DNA from: Candidatus Krumholzibacteriia bacterium
GTDB lineage: Bacteria; Krumholzibacteriota; Krumholzibacteriia; LZORAL124-64-63
Assembly: GCA_030643455.1 (NCBI GenBank)
Contig: DAOWLV010000126.1
Span: 1 to 7,954, forward strand
Direction of reading: 5' to 3'
Length of the DNA stretch: 7,954 bases
Positions 1 through 5,317 of the stretch are shown here, piece after piece. Position 1 is the first letter of the stretch. Every line of letters starts with the position of its first letter. The notes under the pieces are model-generated. The model searched no databases. It was not told the origin of the DNA and saw only the letters and a list, made by a program, of their open reading frames with translations. The translations under genes were made by a program, and so were the position numbers.

Positions 1-48
1 CTTTGAAGGTAAACCGCAAACACGAGTTGAAGATGGCGTACTGAAAAA

Positions 49-81
49 TCTCCCCTTGCTCTGAAAATGAGCAAGGGGAGA
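49..81 (-). terminator. Strong hairpin, probable leftward intrinsic terminator
   Basis: A perfect 13-bp stem (49-61 with 69-81; CTCCCCTTGCTC pairs with GAGCAAGGGGAG) encloses a 7-nt loop. On the minus strand the stem is followed at once by ATTTTTC, the arrangement of an intrinsic terminator for leftward transcription. On the plus strand the stem is followed by AGAAGAGACA, with no U-tract, so rightward termination would be weak. A reading frame entering from the left edge could end at TGA 42-44 or TGA 62-64, and the hairpin may lie at the 3' end of that gene. The stem is certain; the direction of action is not. Confidence 0.6.
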
Positions 82-224
82 GAAGAGACACAATTTCGAA
101 GGCACAACCAATATCTTGTGTTATATTTCTCGGGCAATGTCCGTACAGGGGGCCGCCTCGCATATTGGATCCCCTTGTAATCGTACGGGCGGGATCCGAG
201 GACCCATGAGAACAGGACCAGGAA
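82..224 (+). promoter_or_regulatory. Upstream and leader region of the S1-domain gene
   Basis: The first half (about 84-130) is much more AT-rich than the rest of the window and contains TATATT at 122-127, a possible -10 box. No good -35 is found 16-18 bp upstream, so the promoter is not secure. The second half can fold. ACAGGGGG (145-152) pairs with CCCCTTGT (171-178) with one G-U pair, and CCGT (141-144) can extend this to ACGG (185-188). Alternatively CCGTAC (141-146) pairs with GTACGG (183-188). Two GGATCC copies (167-172, 192-197) lie in the leader. The ribosome-binding site is AGGA at 214-217, 7 nt before the ATG. Structured leaders are common ahead of autoregulated ribosomal protein genes, but regulation here is inferred. 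Confidence 0.35.
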
Positions 225-1409
225 ATGACAAGCGACCAGAACGAAAACCCGGCCCCTGACAAAGAAAAAAAACCGAACAGTGAACCTGACAGCCAGGATT
301 CGGTCGCAAGTGAGCAGATCAGCGAACCCGACGGGAACAATGATGAATTCGCGAAGATGCTCGCGGCCTCCGAACATGCCGAACCCTCCGAAGCCAAACC
401 CGGGGACAAGTTGACGGGGAAAATCATCCTTATCGACGGACCCGACGCTTTCATCGACTGCGGATTGCGGAATGAATTGCCCATGTCCGTCCAGGAGCTC
501 AAGGACGCTGACGGGGAAATGAAATTCCAGGTCGGGGACGAGATCACCGCCTACGCACAGAAAGCTCCGGACGGCCTCAAGCTCACCTTGGCCATCAATC
601 TCCGGGAGGCCGGACACGAGGCCCTCACTGCGGCCTTTGCGGCCGGTACACCCGTCAAGGGAAAGGTCGGCAGCACCAACAAGGGCGGTTTTTCCGTCGA
701 CCTGGACGGAACACGGGCTTTCTGTCCCTTCAGCCAGATCGATGTGCGGCGTGCGGATGATCCCGATGTCTTCGTGGGCCAGACCTACCAGTTCAAGATC
801 CTGGAACTTTCGGAGGACGGACGCAACATCGTCGTATCCCGCCGGGCCCTCCTTCAGGCCGACCGGGAATCCCAGGCCAATGCCACCCGGGAATCCCTTA
901 CCCTGGGGGACAATCTGGAAGGCGTCATCACCCGGCTGGTCCCTTTCGGAGCCTTCGTGGATATCGGCGGCATCGAAGGCCTGGTCCATATTTCGCAGAT
1001 TTCCCATCAGCGGGTGGGCGACCCCTCGGACGTTCTCAAGGAAGGCCAGACCGTTCAGGTCAAGGTCCTGGAAATCCAGAATCTGGGCCTGGGTCGTTCC
1101 GAACGCATCAGTCTTTCCATCAAGGCGCTGGCCACCGACCCCTGGCCGGAAACGGCAAGTTCGATGGTGCCCGGCCAGGATGTGTCCGGCCGCGTGACCA
1201 GGTTGGTGGATTTCGGTGTTTTCGTGGAACTCCAGCCTGGCGTGGAAGGCCTGATCCACATCTCGGAACTGGCCAACCGGCGGATCATTCATCCCCGGGA
1301 GGTCCTGAACGAGGATGAGGAAATCAACATCCGCATCCTGGACGTGGATCTCGACCGGCGGCGGATTTCCCTTTCGCTCAAACAGGCATCTGATTACGAG
1401 GGTGAGTGA
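225..1409 (+). CDS. Ribosomal protein S1-like, four S1 RNA-binding domains
   Basis: A 394-residue protein made of S1 (OB-fold) RNA-binding domains, probably a ribosome-associated S1 homologue that helps mRNA bind the 30S subunit. Residues 1-55 are acidic, polar and probably disordered. Four S1 repeats follow at about 60-124 (divergent), 141-207, 227-300 and 316-386. The last two are the most canonical, with 'GVITRLVPFGAFVDI..GIEGLVHISQIS' type signatures at 233-260 and again at 322-349, each ending in an 'RISLSIK/RISLSLK' strand. The ATG at 225 has AGGA 7 nt upstream. E. coli S1 has six domains and 557 residues, so this is a shorter version, as in several other phyla. It could instead be an accessory S1-domain protein rather than the true bS1; one window cannot decide this. 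The gene ends 24 bp from the convergent cysteine desulfurase gene, with no good terminator between them. Confidence 0.85.
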   Translation: MTSDQNENPAPDKEKKPNSEPDSQDSVASEQISEPDGNNDEFAKMLAASEHAEPSEAKPGDKLTGKIILIDGPDAFIDCGLRNELPMSVQELKDADGEMKFQVGDEITAYAQKAPDGLKLTLAINLREAGHEALTAAFAAGTPVKGKVGSTNKGGFSVDLDGTRAFCPFSQIDVRRADDPDVFVGQTYQFKILELSEDGRNIVVSRRALLQADRESQANATRESLTLGDNLEGVITRLVPFGAFVDIGGIEGLVHISQISHQRVGDPSDVLKEGQTVQVKVLEIQNLGLGRSERISLSIKALATDPWPETASSMVPGQDVSGRVTRLVDFGVFVELQPGVEGLIHISELANRRIIHPREVLNEDEEINIRILDVDLDRRRISLSLKQASDYEGE

Positions 1410-1433
1410 CCCCTGTTCCACTGGTCGGGGAAT

Positions 1434-2582
1434 TCAGCCACGAAGTTTGCGGACCACCGCAATGATCTTGGCCGCGGCGAAATCCACTTCCTCGGTGGTC
1501 GTGAATCGGCCCAGACCGATCCGAAGACTTGCCATGGCCAGATCCGGCGGCACACCGATGGCCTCCAAAATTACCGAGGGCCGGGTTTCACCGCTGGAAC
1601 AGGCTGAACTCGAAGAAACCGCCAGAACCGTCAGCGCGCCCAGCAGGCGGTGAGCCCGGATTCCTTCAAAACTCACGTTGAGATTGCCCGCCAGCCGATG
1701 CTCGGACGAACCGTTCAGATACACACCGTCAAGTTCCCCTTCCAGGGCTGTCCACAACTGCTCCCTCAACCCATGCAGCCGCTCCGCCTCGTCTCCCATC
1801 TCCTCTTTTGCCAGACGGCAGGCTTCACCAAAAGCCGCGATGCCGGGTACATTGAGCGTGCCGGGGCGCAAGCCCCGCTCCTGTCCCCCACCGAACTGGA
1901 GCGGTCCAAGGGTCACCCGCGGGTCGCGCCGGCGCACGTACAGGGCGCCCACCCCCTTGGGTCCATAGATCTTGTGGGAAGAAAGCGACATCAGGTCGAC
2001 TCCGTCCCTCTCGACATCCAGGGAAATCCTGCCCGCGGCCTGGGCTGCATCGGTGTGGAACAGAACGCCCCGCTGTTTGCAGATCCGGCCGATCTCGGTC
2101 ACCGGCTGCAGGGTTCCAATTTCGTTCTGGGCGGCCATCACCGTGACCAGGATGGTGTCCGATTGCAGGGCATCGGCAATGTCTGCAGCGGCCACCCGGC
2201 CGTCGGATCCCGCCACGACAGTGGTGACACGGCCGCCCCTTCGTGCGAACTCCTCCAGGGGTCCACGAACCGCCTCATGTTCCAGGTTGGAGGTGACCAC
2301 GTGACCGCCGCCCGACCCGTAGACTTCGGCCACCCCCAGCACAGCCAGGTTATCCGCCTCGGTCGCTCCCGAAGTGAAGATGACCTCCCGCGCCGTACCC
2401 CCGAACAGGTGGGCCACTTTTTCACGTGCCTCGTCCACCAGGCGGGCAGCGGCCCAGCCGAAGGCGTGCCCGGCGCTGGCCGGGTTTCCGAAATGATCCT
2501 TTTGGATCCGTTGGAGAAGGGCAAGAACCCGAGGATCGATGGGTGTTGTGGAGTGATGATCGAGGTAAACAGGTTTTTTCAG
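1434..2582 (-). CDS. Cysteine desulfurase, NifS/IscS family (class V PLP aminotransferase fold)
   Basis: A 382-residue PLP enzyme that converts L-cysteine to L-alanine and passes persulfide sulfur to Fe-S cluster assembly. The N-terminus KKPVYLDHHSTTPIDPRV is the family hallmark. Visible active-site elements, numbered from the CTG start, are SGATEADN (71-78), His102 in LEHEA, the NEIGTLQP loop (153-160), HTDAAQ (176-181, Asp178 contacting the PLP nitrogen), Lys204 in SSHKIYGPKG (Schiff-base lysine), GTLNVPG (241-247) and the mobile-loop Cys328 in SSSACSSG. Nothing essential is missing and the length is typical. The frame stays open upstream to an ATG at 2762, but that would overlap nadA by 139 bp and add a tail unlike the family, so the start is placed at CTG 2582; TTG 2606 is the alternative. 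It lies 41 bp after nadA, probably co-transcribed, which suggests it supplies sulfur for the NadA cluster. The symbol is left blank because nifS, iscS and nadA-linked paralogues cannot be separated here. Confidence 0.93.
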   Translation of the reverse strand: MKKPVYLDHHSTTPIDPRVLALLQRIQKDHFGNPASAGHAFGWAAARLVDEAREKVAHLFGGTAREVIFTSGATEADNLAVLGVAEVYGSGGGHVVTSNLEHEAVRGPLEEFARRGGRVTTVVAGSDGRVAAADIADALQSDTILVTVMAAQNEIGTLQPVTEIGRICKQRGVLFHTDAAQAAGRISLDVERDGVDLMSLSSHKIYGPKGVGALYVRRRDPRVTLGPLQFGGGQERGLRPGTLNVPGIAAFGEACRLAKEEMGDEAERLHGLREQLWTALEGELDGVYLNGSSEHRLAGNLNVSFEGIRAHRLLGALTVLAVSSSSACSSGETRPSVILEAIGVPPDLAMASLRIGLGRFTTTEEVDFAAAKIIAVVRKLRG

Positions 2583-2599
2583 GGCCTTGCCTTTCTCCT
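2582..2599 (-). promoter_or_regulatory. Ribosome-binding site setting a CTG start for the desulfurase
   Basis: Reading leftward, AGGAG (2599-2595) is followed by AAAGG (2594-2590), then CTG at 2582-2580 and AAA AAA CCT. AAAGG is 7 nt and AGGAG 12 nt before the CTG. The protein from the CTG would be MKKPVYLDHHSTTP, a very typical start for this family. In the frame between the nadA stop and this point there is no ATG or GTG; the only other near-standard codon is TTG 2606, which has no purine-rich site upstream. Confidence 0.6.
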
Positions 2600-2623
2600 G
2601 GAGCAATTCGGGCTGGACGGGGA

Positions 2624-3583
2624 TTACCGACTGAGTTCCAGCATCCTTGTGATGGGTGTCAACGCGGCCTCGGCCAGGGCGGAATCCACGATGATTTCGG
2701 GCGTGCGGTCCCGCATGCAGAGGTAGAGCTTTTCCAGGGTATTCATTCTCATGTAGGGGCACTCGTTGCAGTTGCAGGTCTCGTCGTTTCCAGGGGCTGG
2801 AATGAATTCCTTGTCGGGATTCTCCTTCTGCATCTGGTGGATGATGCCCGGCTCTGTCACCACGATGATCTGGCGGGCGTCACTCTGGCGGGCAAAGGCC
2901 AGGATGCTCGATGTGCTGCCGACGTGGTCGGCGTGCTGCAGGACGGCCTCGGGACATTCTGGATGGGCGGTAACCCGGGCGTCGGGGTGCGTAATTTTCA
3001 GTTCGACCAGTTTCTTTTCGTTGAACATCTCGTGGACCTCGCAGGAACCAGGCCAGAGCACCATCGGGCGGTCCAGACTGCGCGCCACCCAGTCTCCCAG
3101 ATACTGGTCAGGTGCAAAGACCAGCGGCTGGTCGGCGGGAAACGAATCAACGATCTTCACGGCGTTGCTGCTGGTGCAGATGACGTCGCTCATGGCCTTG
3201 GTTTCGGCGGAACAGTTGATGTAACTGACCACCTTGTGGTCGGGGTAGTCCGCCAGGAACGATGCGAATTCGTCAGGCGGGCAGCCGTCGGCCAGGCTGC
3301 AACCGGCCTCCAGATCCGGCAACAAGACCTGTTTGTCCGGATTGAGGATTTTTGCTGTTTCCGCCATGAAATGGACACCGGCAAAGACGATGACATCCGC
3401 TTCGGTCTGTGCCGCGCGCTGGCTGAGAGCCAGGCTGTCGCCGATGATGTCGGCAATGTCCTGGATATCCGGCTCCTGGTAGAAATGGGCCAGGATGACC
3501 GCGTTCATGTCCTTGCGCAGGCGATCGATTTCGCTGAAGAGATCAAGGGTCGGGTCAAGGGACCCCGCCGCAGATTCAATCAT
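2624..3583 (-). CDS. nadA: Quinolinate synthase A (NadA), [4Fe-4S] enzyme
   Basis: A 319-residue quinolinate synthase. It condenses iminoaspartate with dihydroxyacetone phosphate to give quinolinate, the precursor of NAD. Family motifs are AVILAHFYQ (28-36), IGDSLALSQ (47-55), FAGVHFMAETAKIL (67-80), HPECPE (207-212) and CPYMRMNTLEKL (275-286). The three cluster ligands are most likely Cys95 (in EAGCSLADGC), Cys181 (in PGSCEVHEMF) and Cys275; the spacings of 86 and 94 residues match known NadA proteins. Cys270 and Cys272 precede Cys275 in a CxCxxC cluster. The ATG at 3583 is preceded by GAGAGG only 2 nt away, which is tight, but no better start exists. No nadB or nadC is visible in the window. 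The cysteine desulfurase gene follows on the same strand 41 bp downstream, consistent with a small NAD/Fe-S operon. No convincing promoter was found between 3584 and 3734. Confidence 0.96.
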   Translation of the reverse strand: MIESAAGSLDPTLDLFSEIDRLRKDMNAVILAHFYQEPDIQDIADIIGDSLALSQRAAQTEADVIVFAGVHFMAETAKILNPDKQVLLPDLEAGCSLADGCPPDEFASFLADYPDHKVVSYINCSAETKAMSDVICTSSNAVKIVDSFPADQPLVFAPDQYLGDWVARSLDRPMVLWPGSCEVHEMFNEKKLVELKITHPDARVTAHPECPEAVLQHADHVGSTSSILAFARQSDARQIIVVTEPGIIHQMQKENPDKEFIPAPGNDETCNCNECPYMRMNTLEKLYLCMRDRTPEIIVDSALAEAALTPITRMLELSR

Positions 3584-3734
3584 GGCCTCTCATTTCTGCC
3601 AAAGGCCGGGACCGACAAACCGGGACCCGGGAAGGGGCCCCCCTCGCATAAGGCCGGGTAATCCCCTTATCATTGCTAATTTTGTCACAGGTATGGTTTT
3701 CTGCAAGGGTCCATTCCGATTACGGGGATCAAGT

Positions 3735-3878
3735 ATGGACTTTCACCCTGAAAAGCCCTATATATTCATGAGTTGGAAATGCGGCCTCTGCCTCCTGGCG
3801 GGCATGGTTTTTTGGGTGTTTTCCCTCCGGGGATGCACCGAACTCGGTGGTCGGCCGTTCGTTCTCCCCACCAGCTGA
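3735..3878 (+). CDS. Possible small lipoprotein-like peptide, 47 residues
   Basis: A short ORF from ATG 3735 to TGA 3878, with GGGGA 6 nt before the ATG. The peptide has a polar N-terminus (MDFHPEKPYIFMSWK), a hydrophobic core at about residues 16-29 (CGLCLLAGMVFWVF), then SLRGC, which fits a lipobox with L at -3 and G at -1, and a tail of only about 14 residues. An internal ATG at 3768 would give a more compact signal peptide but has no ribosome-binding site. It ends 19 bp before the propeller lipoprotein gene and may be co-transcribed with it. I recognise no family; small lysis or entericidin-type lipoproteins are of similar size. TATATA/TATATT at 3759-3766 could instead be a -10 box for the next gene, in which case this ORF is chance. 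Real expression is uncertain. Confidence 0.35.
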   Translation: MDFHPEKPYIFMSWKCGLCLLAGMVFWVFSLRGCTELGGRPFVLPTS

Positions 3879-3897
3879 ACGTGAGGATATTTCAGCA

Positions 3898-5187
3898 ATG
3901 AATAAAATTGCGTCCGCCCATGTCGGCAACAATAGCCTGATAGCCACGCTGTGTCTTCCCGTGGTCATGGCCTTGGCCCTGGTAGCGCTGATCCTGTTTG
4001 CCGGAGCCTGCTCCGATGATACAACTGCACCGGAAGGCCTGTTCCCCGCACAACCTGATCCGGAATCCCGCAACTGGCTGTTTACCGTGTACGGCCACTC
4101 CGCGGACGACGTCTACGCCGCCGGTGCCAAGGGCGCCATGTTTCACTACAACGGCAACCTCGAGAACAGTTGGACCCTCATGCCGGTGGGCACAAGCAAG
4201 GCCATCACCAGCATCTGGGACCCGGGTGACGGCACATTGTACGCCACCGGTCACGGCGGAGTGATCCTGCGCAAAACCGGTGATAGCTGGACCAACATGT
4301 CCAGCGGAACCACCAGGGACCTGTACGGCATTGGTCGCTTCGAGGGGAATATTTATGCCTGCGGTTTCGAGGGTACCCTGTTGAAACTCAACGGCAGCGC
4401 CTGGGGAGGCACCCCTGGTCTGAGCTGGATTCTGGACGTGGCCCGTGCCCCCGTCGACACCATTGAATTCAGCCTTGATGTGGCCTCCCTGGTCACGGTG
4501 AACAGTTTCTTTATCGGCGGCGCCTACAATGACCGCAACTTCATCGGCGAACCCGTTGGGATGACAGGCACCAGGGGCGGGGTCTGGGAATTGGCAGACA
4601 ACTCGATCTTCCAGGTCGTTCCGCCCCCTGCACCTGGTGAGCCCTTCTCGGTTCTTCCTGACTGGTTTCTAAGGCCACTCAGCGGCGAACAGATCGTCGA
4701 TGCCGAATGGATGCTGACCACCACCTCGGATCCGGCCGACCTGAGCCGGAATTATCTGGGCACCTCCGAGGGCTGGCTCTTCCAGCTATCGGACGCCAGG
4801 GGCGATACGGTCTGGACCAAGTTCTATCCCTCGGTCACCGTAAATCCGGGGGCCGGCATCCAGTCCATCTGGCTCGATGCCCAGGGGAACGTCTACATGG
4901 TCACCGACGAGGGCGAGATCGTCTTTCAAACCGTGGATTACAATTTCACCAACGGGACCGGGTCCAGAACCGTCCTGTACAGCGGCCCCGTCGCCCTGAC
5001 GGGAATCTGGGGAACCGGACAAGGTACTTTTTACGTCGTGGGATACATTGATGACTATCTCATGCGCTGTACCCACAACCCTTCCAGCGGGTATTTCAAT
5101 TTCGTCTTTGTTTCCGTGACTTTTCCCGCCGGCAAGGCGATGGATCCGGGCCTGACCGTGGACAAGTTCGGCCGACCCCTGTATTGA
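3898..5187 (+). CDS. Predicted beta-propeller outer-membrane lipoprotein, function unknown
   Basis: A 429-residue exported protein with WD/YVTN-like propeller repeats. The start is ATG 3898, with GAGGA 10 nt upstream; the GTG at 3847 would put extra polar residues before the signal sequence. A hydrophobic stretch at residues 17-36 ends in FAGAC, with Cys38 the likely lipidated residue. The lipobox is imperfect (Ala at -3). Ser-Asp-Asp after the Cys gives no inner-membrane Asp at +2, so outer membrane is the guess. Blade-like repeats with 'I/VxG/W..DG.LYA.G..G.I......W' spacing are seen at about 60-95, 103-135, 142-170, 320-346 and 367-391. The middle part (about 175-300) is more divergent. 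Similar repeats are common in secreted proteins of myxobacteria and FCB-type bacteria, usually of unknown role. No catalytic motif is seen. It lies 130 bp upstream of the exported peptidase gene and may share its envelope function, but nothing ties them directly. Confidence 0.85.
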   Translation: MNKIASAHVGNNSLIATLCLPVVMALALVALILFAGACSDDTTAPEGLFPAQPDPESRNWLFTVYGHSADDVYAAGAKGAMFHYNGNLENSWTLMPVGTSKAITSIWDPGDGTLYATGHGGVILRKTGDSWTNMSSGTTRDLYGIGRFEGNIYACGFEGTLLKLNGSAWGGTPGLSWILDVARAPVDTIEFSLDVASLVTVNSFFIGGAYNDRNFIGEPVGMTGTRGGVWELADNSIFQVVPPPAPGEPFSVLPDWFLRPLSGEQIVDAEWMLTTTSDPADLSRNYLGTSEGWLFQLSDARGDTVWTKFYPSVTVNPGAGIQSIWLDAQGNVYMVTDEGEIVFQTVDYNFTNGTGSRTVLYSGPVALTGIWGTGQGTFYVVGYIDDYLMRCTHNPSSGYFNFVFVSVTFPAGKAMDPGLTVDKFGRPLY

Positions 5188-5317
5188 GCCTATCGGCGGC
5201 CGGTCCTGGTTGGGGACCCCCGGTCACCGGAGGCAGGACCTGATTTCCCCGACGGCCCGGTTCTCACCTGAGAACCGGGCTCAAGTTCGCTCATCCTGCA
5301 TTTTGGAGGTATTTCCC
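5188..5317 (+). promoter_or_regulatory. Structured intergenic region before the M3 peptidase gene
   Basis: Three inverted repeats lie in 130 bp: GGTCCTG (5202-5208) with CAGGACC (5234-5240), CCGGTCACCGG nested between them, and a perfect 11-bp stem GCCCGGTTCTC/GAGAACCGGGC (5255-5265 with 5270-5280, ACCT loop). The last stem is followed by TCAAGTTCGC, too poor in T for a confident intrinsic terminator. It could be a weak terminator, an mRNA stabiliser or an attenuator. The ribosome-binding site GGAGG is at 5305-5309, 8 nt before ATG 5318. No convincing sigma70-type promoter is seen. Confidence 0.5.

Noticed and set aside
1..64. Possible C-terminus of a gene entering from the left edge
   Set aside because: Plus-strand frames stay open to TGA at 42-44 or 62-64, and minus-strand frames are also open. 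At this length no frame can be preferred, and neither peptide is recognised.
121..309. 62-codon minus-strand ORF across the S1 leader and gene start
   Set aside because: No family resemblance, it overlaps the S1 start, and composition is like a chance ORF. It was considered as the source of the leftward terminator but is unsupported.
1650..2726. Long plus-strand open frame opposite the desulfurase
   Set aside because: It lies antisense to a protein with all family motifs. Its translation is Arg/Gly/His-rich with no recognisable domain, as expected for a GC-rich shadow frame.
2582..2762. ATG 2762 as the start of the desulfurase
   Set aside because: It would overlap nadA by 139 bp and add about 60 residues unlike any cysteine desulfurase N-terminus.
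2426..3661. 411-codon plus-strand open frame opposite nadA
   Set aside because: It overlaps both nadA and the desulfurase in antisense and has no motif. nadA has all its cluster ligands and explains the region.
3678..3706. Possible nadA promoter on the minus strand (TTGCAG, 17 bp, AAAATT)
   Set aside because: Each box matches only three of six consensus bases, so it is not distinguishable from chance in an AT-richer spacer.
3682..3710. Possible plus-strand promoter starting at TTGTCA
   Set aside because: The -35 is good (five of six), but no -10-like sequence lies 16-18 bp downstream.
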